A DNA stretch of 64,000 bases from positions 62,001-126,000 of the forward strand of contig NZ_CAJATU010000098.1 in assembly GCF_903944925.1 (NCBI RefSeq), in the 5' to 3' direction. The notes beneath the pieces are model-generated. The model was not told the DNA's origin. It made no database searches and saw only the letters and a list, made by a program, of their open reading frames with translations. Below, in pieces: positions 34,700 through 42,438 of this stretch (positions within the stretch are counted from its first letter, which is position 1; each line of letters begins with the position of its first letter). The DNA comes from an uncultured Rhodopila sp. Lineage in GTDB: Bacteria > Pseudomonadota > Alphaproteobacteria > Acetobacterales > Acetobacteraceae. The translations under genes and the position numbers were made by a program.

Positions 34700-36066
34700 T
34701 GGCCGGCGTCTCCGCCAGCGAACCGCTGCGCCGGTTCCTGCAGGTTGCCCGCGGCGCCGGGCTGCTTGTCTCGGCAGCGGAAGGGATCGATGCGGCGCGC
34801 GCGGTCGATCTGGTCGGGTTTGAAGACAGGACGGTGCTGAAGGACACGCTCGGCCTGGTGCTGGCCAAGACGCCCGACGAAAAGGCGCGTTACGACGAAG
34901 CGTTCGAGCTTTACTTCAGGCGCGGCGAATTCGACGCTAAGCACGACGACCCGGCGGCGGAGCGATCGGATGCATCCGGCCCGGCCGTCAGCGACGGGAT
35001 GGGCGGACAATCCCTCGGATCGTTGCTTGCCGACGACGACCGCGCGGCGCTGGCCACCGCGATGGAGCAGGCCGCGCGGGCATCCGGCATTGAAAACATC
35101 CGTTTCTTCACACAGAAAAATCTCTACGCGCGCCGCATCATGGAGCGCATGGGCCTGCGCGCCCTGGAACGCGACATCGAAGCGCTGCGCCAGTCCGCCA
35201 CGCCGGACGGCCTCGGCCGGGCGCGATTCCTCAGCGGCAAGGTCGAATCCCTGCGGGACTCCGTGCGCGATTTCGTCGAGCGCAACCTGCTGCTGTTCGC
35301 CCGCGGCGATAGCGAAAAATTCCGCGAGGATCTGCTGAAATCCACCCGCCTGTCGAACATTGATCGCCGGGATCTGGACCGGATGCGGGTGCTGGTGCGG
35401 CAGATGGCAAAAAAGCTGGCGGCGCGCTATGCGCACAGAAAGCGGCGCCGGCTGCGCGGGCAACTCGATACCCGGCGCACGCTGCGGCGGAACATGGGCT
35501 GGGGCGGCATCCCGTTCATTACTGTCTGGAAGCAGCGCCGCATCGAGAAACCGCGGGTGATGGTGCTGTGCGACGTCTCCGGCTCGGTCGCTGCGATGTC
35601 GCAGTTTCTTCTGATGTTTCTTTACGCCCTGAACGAAGCGCTGGCCGACATCCGGTCCTTCGCCTTCGCCGGATCGTTGATCGAGGTTTCGGAGATCCTG
35701 GAAAAGCAGCCGATCGAGCCGGCGATCGCGGACATCATGTCAACGATCGGCTTTGGATCATCAAACTACGGGAACTCATTTGCGGATTTCGAAGACGGCT
35801 GGATGCGGCACGTTACAAAAAAAACCACCGTCATCATCCTCGGCGACGGCCGCGGCAATCGTGCCGATCCAAGAACGGATGTGTTCGGGCGACTGTCGCT
35901 GCGGTCGAAACGGATCATCTGGCTGAACCCGGAATACCGCTCGGCCTGGGGCACGGGCGATTCGGACATGTATCGCTACGCTCCGTTCTGCCGCCTGGTG
36001 ACCGTGTGCAACACGCTGCGGCACCTGGAACGGGCGATCGAGGATATGCTCGAAGATGCGGTTTAG
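34699..36066 (+). CDS. VWA-domain protein, CoxE-like
   Basis: 455 residues. A mostly helical N-terminal half is followed by a VWA domain from about 285 (RVMVLCDVSGSVAAMSQF, MIDAS DxSxS) to the end (VIILGDGRGN, IIWLNPEYRSAWGTGDSDM). CoxE proteins work with MoxR-type ATPases, for example in maturing the CO dehydrogenase copper-molybdenum site. No cox genes are present, so the client is unknown. The ATG overlaps the moxR-like stop by one base. Confidence 0.92.
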   Translation: MAGVSASEPLRRFLQVARGAGLLVSAAEGIDAARAVDLVGFEDRTVLKDTLGLVLAKTPDEKARYDEAFELYFRRGEFDAKHDDPAAERSDASGPAVSDGMGGQSLGSLLADDDRAALATAMEQAARASGIENIRFFTQKNLYARRIMERMGLRALERDIEALRQSATPDGLGRARFLSGKVESLRDSVRDFVERNLLLFARGDSEKFREDLLKSTRLSNIDRRDLDRMRVLVRQMAKKLAARYAHRKRRRLRGQLDTRRTLRRNMGWGGIPFITVWKQRRIEKPRVMVLCDVSGSVAAMSQFLLMFLYALNEALADIRSFAFAGSLIEVSEILEKQPIEPAIADIMSTIGFGSSNYGNSFADFEDGWMRHVTKKTTVIILGDGRGNRADPRTDVFGRLSLRSKRIIWLNPEYRSAWGTGDSDMYRYAPFCRLVTVCNTLRHLERAIEDMLEDAV

Positions 36067-36084
36067 CGGGACCCGGGGACAATC

Positions 36085-36379
36085 TCAGAGCCGCTCGCGG
36101 GATTGTCCCGGGCCGAACACCCGCAGGACACGCAGGTCGCCGGCGGTTTCGGATGCACCCGGTAAAGTGCCCGATATCCGCCATCGCAAGGAAGCGCGCG
36201 CACGCCCGGATGATCTCCGACGGAAAAAGACAAGGATGGAGGCGCAGCCGCTCGTTCGCATCCCAAATCGCCGCCAGCCGGCAACGCGACGCCCGGCCAG
36301 AGTCTGGCTGGATCGACCACCCCCGGATCGCGTCGAGATTGGCGAGCGCTCTCCGCGCGTAGATCAGCCTGCGCGGCAC
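36085..36379 (-). pseudogene. Frameshifted ParE/RelE-type toxin gene
   Basis: From the GTG at 36379 one frame reads PRRLIYARRALANLDAIRGW and on to RLRLHPCLFP; after a shift at about 36220 a second frame continues VGDHPGVRALPCDGGYRALY; after another shift at about 36142 a third reads DLRVLRVFGPGQSRERL and stops at 36085. The pieces join into a complete ParE-like toxin of about 98 residues. Both shifts are single-base losses, so the gene is dead. Confidence 0.78.
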
Positions 36380-36390
36380 AGCGCGTTCCG

Positions 36391-36602
36391 TCAGCTGGGT
36401 GATAGGACGGCGGCAACTCCTGATCGGTCCCGATGCTGTCCATCCACGCGTCCACATCAGCCGAATCAACGAACAGGCCGGCAGCGGTACCAGCATCCGC
36501 CTCGGCGATCATCTCAGCTTCGCGGGCAACCCGGCGCTGCTTTTGAGCCTCCGTTTCGAAGCGACCCGGGCCGTTCTCATCCGGGATCGGGGTGTCATCC
36601 AT
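36391..36602 (-). CDS. Putative antitoxin of the decayed toxin pair
   Basis: Starts at ATG 36602 (MDDTPIPDENGPGRFETEAQ) and carries the segment GLFVDSADVDAWMDSIGTD seen in antitoxins placed before ParE-like toxins. The open frame runs on into the toxin region (to 36063), because a base seems lost near 36405; the ancestral stop was probably TGA at 36391. The N-terminal part is intact and might still be made. DNA-binding fold not identified. Confidence 0.55.
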
Positions 36603-36645
36603 ACACCTGCAATACGCCGATCGGCGCGCCACCGCCGGAGCTGGC

Positions 36646-38292
36646 TCAAGCCTCCCGGTAACTCAGCAACAACAGCCCAGCGATCAGAATACAAGCCGGC
36701 CACACCCATCCCGCAATCTGCCATGCCACCGGGCTCGCCCGAGGGTTCAGCCTGATTTCCAACCACCGCGCCCACCCCGCCACGATCCCGGCCAAAGCCA
36801 GCGGCGTATGAGTTAACTCGATCAGCAACTGATCCTTAACGTTCGCAATGGCGTGGCTATGCGTCAGCAGCAGTGTCCCGCCGATGGCACACAACAACGG
36901 AAATACCAGCCGAGCCGTCTTGTTCGCCCAGCCCGTCGCCCGCACGCGCCACTCGAAGAACGCGAACAAGACGATTAGCACCACGAACGACTTGTGCTGC
37001 AACACCTCCACATCCCGCAAGCTGTCGAAAAACCCGACCTCGCCCATCGGCCAGACCTCGGGGTCCGCCCGGAAGAACAGGAACACCGCCAGCCCGAGGA
37101 ACGCCAACGGCCAGTGCCGCGCCCAACGCAGCCCCGCCCGGTTCAGCAGCGCCAGCAGACCGACGATACAGACCACCACACCCGCCCAATGGTGGTTGTA
37201 CTCGGACCACGCGATGTCGTCGGCGTTGCGCGGCGGCAACTCCCCTGCCCCCGGCGTGAACGCCACCTGCGGCGCCGACTTCTGCTTCGCCGCCTGCTCA
37301 TCCAGCTTCGCCTGCAACGCCGGCAGTGCCAGCGCATCGTGGTCCGGACTGCTCAGCCGCGGCCGTTCCGGCGTGTTACGGTCGACAATCTCCGCCCAGC
37401 TCACCCGGTCCTGAGTCAGGTCCACCGCCGGAGGCACCGACGTCAGCGACGCCGCGGCAAAGAAGATCGCAATCCCGATCCCGAACTCCACCTCCGCGAA
37501 CCGCCTCAGCCGATCGGCTGAGGCGTCGGGACTGGCGCGCTGCCGCTCGACCATCAGGAAGTTCATCCCGCCCAGCCCCAGCAGCATCAGGAACATCGTC
37601 ACCTTGGCGCTGACCATGACACCGAAGGCGGTGCCGTATACGCCCTGCCAGTCGCCGATATAAAGCATGCTCATGGCCAGGCCGCTGACCAGGATGCAAG
37701 CGACGCCTACCATCGACATACGGGAGAACCGGGCGCTGACCGCCCGCCACTGGCGGCCGTCGCGGATGCGGCTCAGCGCCAGCAGGAAGCAGGGAATGCC
37801 GCCGATCCAAAGTGCGGCGCCGAGCTGGTGGAGGCCCTCTACGAACAGCAGCCAGCCGCGATCATCCAGCCGTGCGGCGGCGTGGGTAGTCAATGTCGCG
37901 GCGGCAAGGGTGATCGCCGTCAGCGCCAGTAGCGCTATTGCCGGCGCTTCGCTGCGGCGGAACAGCAGCCGCTCCGCCAGCAGCGCGGCCATCACGGACT
38001 TCACCGCGCCGGCGATCGCGAAGTCCGCGGTCAGCACGTTCCAGACGTCCAGGCCTACGGTATCGGTCAGCACGGCGGTCTGCAGCGCGACCCCAGCGAC
38101 CTGCGAAACCAGCAAACCGATCGCGCCGTAGCCGGCGATGCGGGCGGTTCCGGCGGCGACGTCCGGCAGATTCAGCGGCCTTGCCAGCAGCACCAGGAAC
38201 AGCACGCCGCCCAGCGTCACCGATTGTGACAGGATGGTCAGCCCGTGAATGACGATCGACAGGTAGCCGAACAGATCGACCAGAAGTTCCAT
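36646..38292 (-). CDS. copD: Copper resistance protein CopD-like membrane protein
   Basis: 548 residues with about 12-14 membrane helices. The N-terminal 300 residues match CopD (VIHGLTILSQSVTLGGVLF, TTHAAARLDDRGWLLFVEGLHQLGAALWIGG with conserved His/Trp). A polar loop (about 300-375) and a second membrane part with H residues (WSEYNHHWAG, LLLTHSHAIANVKDQLLIELTHTPLAL) follow. CopD imports copper in partnership with CopC, encoded 3 nt upstream. Confidence 0.88.
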   Translation of the reverse strand: MELLVDLFGYLSIVIHGLTILSQSVTLGGVLFLVLLARPLNLPDVAAGTARIAGYGAIGLLVSQVAGVALQTAVLTDTVGLDVWNVLTADFAIAGAVKSVMAALLAERLLFRRSEAPAIALLALTAITLAAATLTTHAAARLDDRGWLLFVEGLHQLGAALWIGGIPCFLLALSRIRDGRQWRAVSARFSRMSMVGVACILVSGLAMSMLYIGDWQGVYGTAFGVMVSAKVTMFLMLLGLGGMNFLMVERQRASPDASADRLRRFAEVEFGIGIAIFFAAASLTSVPPAVDLTQDRVSWAEIVDRNTPERPRLSSPDHDALALPALQAKLDEQAAKQKSAPQVAFTPGAGELPPRNADDIAWSEYNHHWAGVVVCIVGLLALLNRAGLRWARHWPLAFLGLAVFLFFRADPEVWPMGEVGFFDSLRDVEVLQHKSFVVLIVLFAFFEWRVRATGWANKTARLVFPLLCAIGGTLLLTHSHAIANVKDQLLIELTHTPLALAGIVAGWARWLEIRLNPRASPVAWQIAGWVWPACILIAGLLLLSYREA

Positions 38293-38295
38293 GGT

Positions 38296-38658
38296 TCAGT
38301 GCGCCGTCACGGTGAACGGCACATCGCCGCGGGTGATGTGGCCGTCCACCGCCAGTACCTGCCAGCGGACGACGTAGGCGCCCGGCATCAGGTTCAGATG
38401 CGCGGCAAGGATGCCGGGCGGCCCATCCGGTTCGATGGCGACGATATCGCGGCTGTGGTCCGCGCGGATCAGCGTCAGCCGCGAGCGTGCCCGATCGATC
38501 CGGCTGTTGTAGCGGAACCGCAAGTCCAGCCCTCCCGCCTTGACCGAGGCGCCCGATGGCGGCGCGCTTTCCTCCAGGATCGCATGGGCGCTGGCCAATC
38601 CGGGCAGCAGCAGGGCGGCAAGCAGGGCAAGCATCCCGGTAAGCAGACGGTTCGGCAC
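38296..38658 (-). CDS. copC: Periplasmic copper-binding protein CopC
   Basis: 120 residues from a GTG with GAAGGA at the right spacing. The signal peptide ends ASA, so the mature protein starts at H25 (HAILEESAPP), the N-terminal Cu(II) ligand of CopC; the second site is DGHITRGDVPF near the C terminus. It delivers periplasmic copper to CopD. Confidence 0.92.
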   Translation of the reverse strand: MPNRLLTGMLALLAALLLPGLASAHAILEESAPPSGASVKAGGLDLRFRYNSRIDRARSRLTLIRADHSRDIVAIEPDGPPGILAAHLNLMPGAYVVRWQVLAVDGHITRGDVPFTVTAH

Positions 38659-38741
38659 GGCATTTCCTTCATCGCGGAGCGGCGGGCGTGTAGCGCGGCA
38701 CTGCCCTTGCTGTCCAATGCCGCCGCCGTCGGGTAAAGCGG

Positions 38742-39212
38742 ATGACCACGCCACTGCCGCAGGATCGCCGACAGATGACTCGCCACCCGCCGGGAAAACG
38801 CGCCGACTACCGCTGGTTCCACACCATCACCACGCGATGGATGGACAACGATGCCTTTGCCCATGTGAACAACGTCAACTATTTCTCCTACTTCGACACC
38901 GCGGTGACCTATTACGAGCTGACGGAAAAGGTCGTCGGGCTGTTGGACGGGCCGGTGCACTGCGTGGCGGCCGAAGTCGCCTGCCGCTACCATTCGTCGC
39001 TGGCGTTCCCGGACCGCGTCCATGTCGGCATCCGCGTCGGCCATATCGGCCGCTCCTCGGTCCGTTACGAAATCGGTGTATTCCGCAACGATGACGACGT
39101 GGCGGCGGCCGAGGGGCATTTTGTCCATGTCTTCGTGCAGCGCGGGGCGCAGACGCCGGTGCCGATCCCGGGGGAGTCGCGGGCGAAGCTGGCGCTGCTG
39201 ATGGCGGGTTAA
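38742..39212 (+). CDS. Acyl-CoA thioesterase, 4HBT hotdog family
   Basis: 156 residues of the hotdog fold with TRWMDNDAFAHVNNVNYFSY, the active-site region of FadM/YbgC-like thioesterases (D35/D37). It hydrolyses acyl-CoA esters. It is transcribed divergently from copC and stands alone. Confidence 0.9.
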   Translation: MTTPLPQDRRQMTRHPPGKRADYRWFHTITTRWMDNDAFAHVNNVNYFSYFDTAVTYYELTEKVVGLLDGPVHCVAAEVACRYHSSLAFPDRVHVGIRVGHIGRSSVRYEIGVFRNDDDVAAAEGHFVHVFVQRGAQTPVPIPGESRAKLALLMAG

Positions 39213-39254
39213 ATGCATCCGTTCCGCGGCCGGTTTCGTGCCATAGTCGGATCG

Positions 39255-39484
39255 ATGACGATGGGTTCGCAGCGGCAGGTGTTGTGCGGCTTGTTCGTCG
39301 GCTTGCTGGCGGCCGCCCCCGCCCGCGCCGAGTCCGATCTCGGGGTTGTCGTGCTGCACGGCACCGGGGCATGCCCGGCACACCCGGCACTGTCGTCACC
39401 GCCCGCTTTGAAGCGGCGCTGCGCTTGGCCGGATATCTGGTGCAGGCGCCGCAGATGTGCGCCCCCGTGTCATGGCCGGGCTGA
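39255..39484 (+). pseudogene. Truncated and frameshifted secreted alpha/beta-hydrolase gene
   Basis: A signal peptide (QRQVLCGLFVGLLAAAPARA) leads into DLGVVVLHGTG, the first strand and oxyanion region of an alpha/beta hydrolase. After a one-base shift near 39369 the other frame continues MPGTPGTVVTARFEAALRLA, GYLVQAPQM, and then ends inside a 33-bp palindrome. The rest of the gene, with the nucleophile and His, is absent. Confidence 0.62.
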
Positions 39485-39499
39485 GCCCGGCCATGACAC
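39467..39499. repeat. 33-bp perfect palindrome (copy A)
   Basis: GTGTCATGGCCGGGCT - G - AGCCCGGCCATGACAC: two 16-base arms around one base. A closely related 33-bp copy is at 50637-50669. It lies exactly where the hydrolase remnant stops. Confidence 0.85.
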
Positions 39500-39536
39500 A
39501 AGCGGAAAGCACGCCCCCCGGCGGGGGATAGTTGCG

Positions 39537-39911
39537 TTAGTGCTTCGGCGCGTCGGGCGTCACGGCCTTGATGGCGTCGCGCGCTTCATCCCTGGCGCTG
39601 CCCACGGCGTTCTGGATCTTGCCGGCCTCGCGCTCCGCTAGTCCCTCGGCCTCGAGGTGCGGCTTGCCTGCCATGTGGCCCAGACCTTCCTTGACCGCGC
39701 CTTTGAGCTGATGGCCAACGCCCGCGAGGCGATCCGTATCAATCCCGGTCACATTCTCGCCTTCCGGCCCGGCCGCGTTCTGCGCCTCACCGGCCGCGCG
39801 TTCGGCGGCACCGTCGGCGGTCAGCTTCGCATCGCCAATGATCTTGCCGAGACCTTCCTTCAGGCCGCCTTTGACCTGATGACCAATTCCTTCGAGACGA
39901 TTCGTTTCCAT
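39537..39911 (-). CDS. CsbD-family stress protein, two repeats
   Basis: 124 residues from ATG 39911 (GGAG with 6-nt spacer). Two CsbD units are visible: RLEGIGHQVKGGLKEGLGKI and RLAGVGHQLKGAVKEGLGHM, each followed by a hydrophilic helical tail. CsbD proteins are abundant general-stress proteins of unknown mechanism. Last gene in a minus-strand run of small envelope/stress genes. Confidence 0.88.
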   Translation of the reverse strand: METNRLEGIGHQVKGGLKEGLGKIIGDAKLTADGAAERAAGEAQNAAGPEGENVTGIDTDRLAGVGHQLKGAVKEGLGHMAGKPHLEAEGLAEREAGKIQNAVGSARDEARDAIKAVTPDAPKH

Positions 39912-39961
39912 AGTATTCTCCATTGATAGGTTGTTTCTACGAAGGCACCTGAGGCGTCGAT

Positions 39962-40372
39962 TTAACGGTGGTCCGCCCGGGCCTTGTCCCACGCAACTTC
40001 CAGGTCGCCGGTTGCCCGTTCATATGACATCCTGGCGTCGTCCCAGCTTTCCGCCCCGGCGGTTTGCAACCTGAACGCCCCCGCCTCGGCTTTGTCCAAA
40101 GCCGCGAGCAGATCAGCCTTGGTGGCTGCCCTGTCCGACCGCGCCTGCACTTTCGCTTCCTCGCAAAACCGCAGGAGCTTCGCCTGCCAGTCGTCCAGCT
40201 CGGCTTCCGACCTCACGATATAGGTGTCGCGTTGACTGGCCGCCGGAGCCGCGATGGGCGTGTCGGGCGTTGCAGGCTGAGCGAGCACCGCGGGCGACAG
40301 CCAGACCAGCGCCGCAGCGCCCAGCATTGCGCTGGCGGTACCCTTCAGGCCGCTACTACAAATGAGCGGCAT
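39962..40372 (-). CDS. Secreted helical protein, unknown family
   Basis: 136 residues: a signal peptide (MLGAAALVWLSPAVLA, cleaved about residue 31), a P/A-rich linker and an acidic/basic helical part (AELDDWQAKLLRFCEEAK...AFRLQTAGAESWDDARMSYE) likely to form coiled coil. The layout resembles small periplasmic stress proteins. The ATG at 40372 overlaps the DUF3309 gene by 17 nt; ATG 40327 is an alternative. Confidence 0.72.
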   Translation of the reverse strand: MPLICSSGLKGTASAMLGAAALVWLSPAVLAQPATPDTPIAAPAASQRDTYIVRSEAELDDWQAKLLRFCEEAKVQARSDRAATKADLLAALDKAEAGAFRLQTAGAESWDDARMSYERATGDLEVAWDKARADHR

Positions 40373-40529
40373 AGCCGAGACCGCCCAGGAGCCAAACGAT
40401 TACTAGGACAGTCAATACCAGGCCAAGAATACCGCCAAGGCCGGTCGCACCGTAGCGATTGTAACCATAGTAGCCGCCGCCGCCGCCGAATAGCAGAACC
40501 AGCAGGACGATAACGAGAATCGTACTCAT
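40356..40529 (-). CDS. DUF3309 small membrane protein
   Basis: 57 residues: MSTILVIVLLVLLLFGGGGG, then YYGYNRYGATGLGGILGLVL and a second hydrophobic stretch. This is the DUF3309 pattern (two helices, Gly-Tyr turn). Function unknown; common in stress clusters of alphaproteobacteria. It lies 16 nt after the entericidin-like gene. Confidence 0.85.
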   Translation of the reverse strand: MSTILVIVLLVLLFGGGGGYYGYNRYGATGLGGILGLVLTVLVIVWLLGGLGYAAHL

Positions 40530-40545
40530 CACTCAGTTCCTCCGC

Positions 40546-40707
40546 TTACAGCCCGGATTTCACCTTCTCGGCGGAATTGGTGACGGCATGGCCGGCGGCG
40601 CTGACGTCCTGGCCGGCGCCGGCCGTCGTGTTGCAAGCCGCCAGCAGGGCGCTTGCGCCCGACAGCAGAACGAGGTTCAGAAATAGAATAGCGATTGTCT
40701 TGCGCAT
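40546..40707 (-). CDS. Entericidin-like lipoprotein
   Basis: 53 residues: MRKTIAILFLNLVLLSGASA, lipobox LLAAC (Cys25), then NTTAGAGQDVSAAGHAVTNS and EKVKSG, the short amphipathic body of EcnA/EcnB-type lipoproteins. The family is linked to envelope stress and programmed lysis. Its ATG overlaps the stop of the 78-aa gene (TGATG), so translation is coupled. Confidence 0.88.
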   Translation of the reverse strand: MRKTIAILFLNLVLLSGASALLAACNTTAGAGQDVSAAGHAVTNSAEKVKSGL

Positions 40708-40943
40708 CAGAAATTCCCTTCAGTTTCACTTGATAACATAGTCATCATGCACTTCGTTGTCCCGGGCCAGGCCAGCTTCAGGTAGACCGCCTTGGGTGTT
40801 CCCGAGTTCCCGCCGCCAAGGTTGTCCAGCCGCTCGACAAGGTCCGCCAGCGTGGCGCCCTGCGACAGGCCGAATGAGACGGCACTGCCGGCGAACAATG
40901 CGGTCACCTCGTTCGAGACTCCCGCCGGTTCAATACTTAGCAT
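40707..40943 (-). CDS. Small hypothetical protein in the stress run
   Basis: 78 residues (MLSIEPAGVSNEVTALFAGS...). GGGAG with a 7-nt spacer precedes the ATG, and the stop overlaps the entericidin start as TGATG, both signs of a real gene. I do not recognise the family; it has no signal peptide or membrane helix, with a GATLADLVERLDNLG helix in the middle. Confidence 0.65.
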   Translation of the reverse strand: MLSIEPAGVSNEVTALFAGSAVSFGLSQGATLADLVERLDNLGGGNSGTPKAVYLKLAWPGTTKCMMTMLSSETEGNF

Positions 40944-40982
40944 AACTTTTCTCCCTATCTTGGCCGAACGCCGGCACGGCGC

Positions 40983-41078
40983 CTAGCTGAGCAGCAGCAG
41001 CGCGAAGTGCCCGGCCAAGAGAAAGACCAACGATGAAATCAGCAACACGATCGGGAGTTCCCATTTGCTTTCAGTCAT
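40983..41078 (-). CDS. 31-residue single-span membrane protein
   Basis: MTESKWELPIVLLISSLVFL followed by LAGHFALLLLS and a stop. A perfect AGGAGG with a 5-nt spacer precedes the ATG. It is a short N-terminal polar tag and one membrane helix. Placed between the response regulator and the 78-aa gene on the same strand. Family unknown. Confidence 0.68.
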   Translation of the reverse strand: MTESKWELPIVLLISSLVFLLAGHFALLLLS

Positions 41079-41146
41079 CGCTGCCTCCTGTCGGTAATAT
41101 CGCAGTAAAGATCGGAACGCGCTTCGGCGCCAGGATCGGAAAACAC

Positions 41147-41557
41147 CTAGCCCGGGGTACGGATGGTCTCTGCCCGCAACGAACCGGCATTCGCGTGCGG
41201 CGCGTCTTCCTTGCCCGCAACAACATCCCTGATCGCACTCAGCAAATCACGATCGGCGAACGGTTTCCGCAGCACCTTTTTCGCCGACGGGCCGGACCGT
41301 ATCGGCGCGCCACTGATGAAGACGCAGGGAACCGATCCCGATGACAAAATGCGCCGCACCGCGGATGAGCCGTTCCCCTCGCGCAATTGCTCATCCACGA
41401 TCATCAGACCGGGCTTGCACCGACGCGCTTCCGCCACTGCGTCGTCTTCGGTGGCAGCGATCGCGCACACGCTGAAGCCCATGTCTTCCAGCATTTCGGC
41501 CAACAGCATGCCAATCAGGGCGTCGTCTTCGACAACCAGGACTTTCAGATCCGACAT
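41147..41557 (-). CDS. Single-domain response regulator
   Basis: 136 residues, a CheY-like receiver: acidic pair E10-D11-D12 (VVEDDAL), phosphorylation site D55 (LMIVDEQL), T/S at ISGAP and K98 (LRKPF). No output domain, so it acts as a phosphate relay or by protein binding. It starts 22 nt after the BON gene. The divergent CheB/CheR-type kinase is an obvious candidate partner. Confidence 0.9.
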   Translation of the reverse strand: MSDLKVLVVEDDALIGMLLAEMLEDMGFSVCAIAATEDDAVAEARRCKPGLMIVDEQLREGNGSSAVRRILSSGSVPCVFISGAPIRSGPSAKKVLRKPFADRDLLSAIRDVVAGKEDAPHANAGSLRAETIRTPG

Positions 41558-41579
41558 TGGTTTTCCGTCCGCTTACAGC

Positions 41580-42242
41580 TCAGAGGATGGCGAGGTCATT
41601 GGTGACGCTGGCGGCCCCGGGGGCAGCGCGGGCGGTCGCGCCGGCCAACTGGCGAGCATACGGCGATTGAACCGTTCCGGTGAGGTGAATATGACCGCCA
41701 TCGGCCCTGACGGTGATGTTCTGATCGTCCGCCAACCACGAGCGATGCAAGGCGTCGCGTATCTTATCGCTGATGCCGAAGACATCGGCGGCCGGCTTGA
41801 CGACGACCTCGCTGGATACGCCAACCACGCCATGCAACCGGGCGACGTCCTGCGCGGCGGCCTCTTTCTGATAGTGCCACGGAACCTCCCCGGTCAGCGT
41901 CACCCAGCCTTGCTCGACCGTTACCGAAATGGAGTCCGCTGGAATGCAGGAGTCCCATGCCAGACGCTCGATGGCGGCGGCGGCAATATCGTAGTCGCCA
42001 CGAGCCCGCTCGAACGGGACCTGAACCTCGATTCCGTCAGCAACCGCCTTTACCCCCCTGACGCGGTGCGTAGCGGTTTCCGCGGCATGCTTCTCGGCAA
42101 ATGTCTCGACATGCCCGCTCAGCGTGACGACCCCGGCATTGGCTGCGACCCCGATATGGGTTGCAACCAGGCTCGGGTCCCATCCCAGTTCCGCCAGGAC
42201 GGCTTGCTGCAAAACCCTATCTAATGACATTTTCTGATCCAA
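41580..42242 (-). CDS. Protein with three BON domains
   Basis: 220 residues with three BON repeats: VATHIGVAANAGVVTLSGHV, ISVTVEQGWVTLTGEVPW and NITVRADGGHIHLTGTVQS. BON domains bind phospholipid membranes or partner proteins and occur in osmotic-stress proteins such as OsmY. No signal peptide is visible, so it may be cytoplasmic. ATG 42230 is an alternative start. First gene of the minus-strand run. Confidence 0.88.
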   Translation of the reverse strand: MDQKMSLDRVLQQAVLAELGWDPSLVATHIGVAANAGVVTLSGHVETFAEKHAAETATHRVRGVKAVADGIEVQVPFERARGDYDIAAAAIERLAWDSCIPADSISVTVEQGWVTLTGEVPWHYQKEAAAQDVARLHGVVGVSSEVVVKPAADVFGISDKIRDALHRSWLADDQNITVRADGGHIHLTGTVQSPYARQLAGATARAAPGAASVTNDLAIL

Positions 42243-42438
42243 TGGTCTCGACTTGTTCGCCGCGAATACCGGCGCGAGTACCTATAGCCGCCGAACGGCG
42301 GGCCGGTGCATCCTCGGAAACTACTCAGAGAACCATTGCGGCAAATCAATGCAGCCGGTATCTCGCAGTTTTATTGGACCTGTGATACGGTTGAATTCCC
42401 TGGCAGTCAGCCGGCGGCCATAGCGGAAAGCAGCAGCC
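42243..42438. promoter_or_regulatory. Divergent promoter region between the BON gene and the fusion kinase
   Basis: 196 nt must hold both promoters. The AT-richest part is 42330-42390 (GCAGTTTTATTGGACC). I looked for the GGAAC...GTT elements used by EcfG in alphaproteobacteria and found no convincing match. The LuxR end of the fusion protein may bind here. Confidence 0.4.

Noticed and set aside
42243-42438. EcfG-type (GGAAC-N-GTT) promoter for the stress genes
   Set aside because: GGAAAC and GGAATTC occur, but no second half lies at the required distance.
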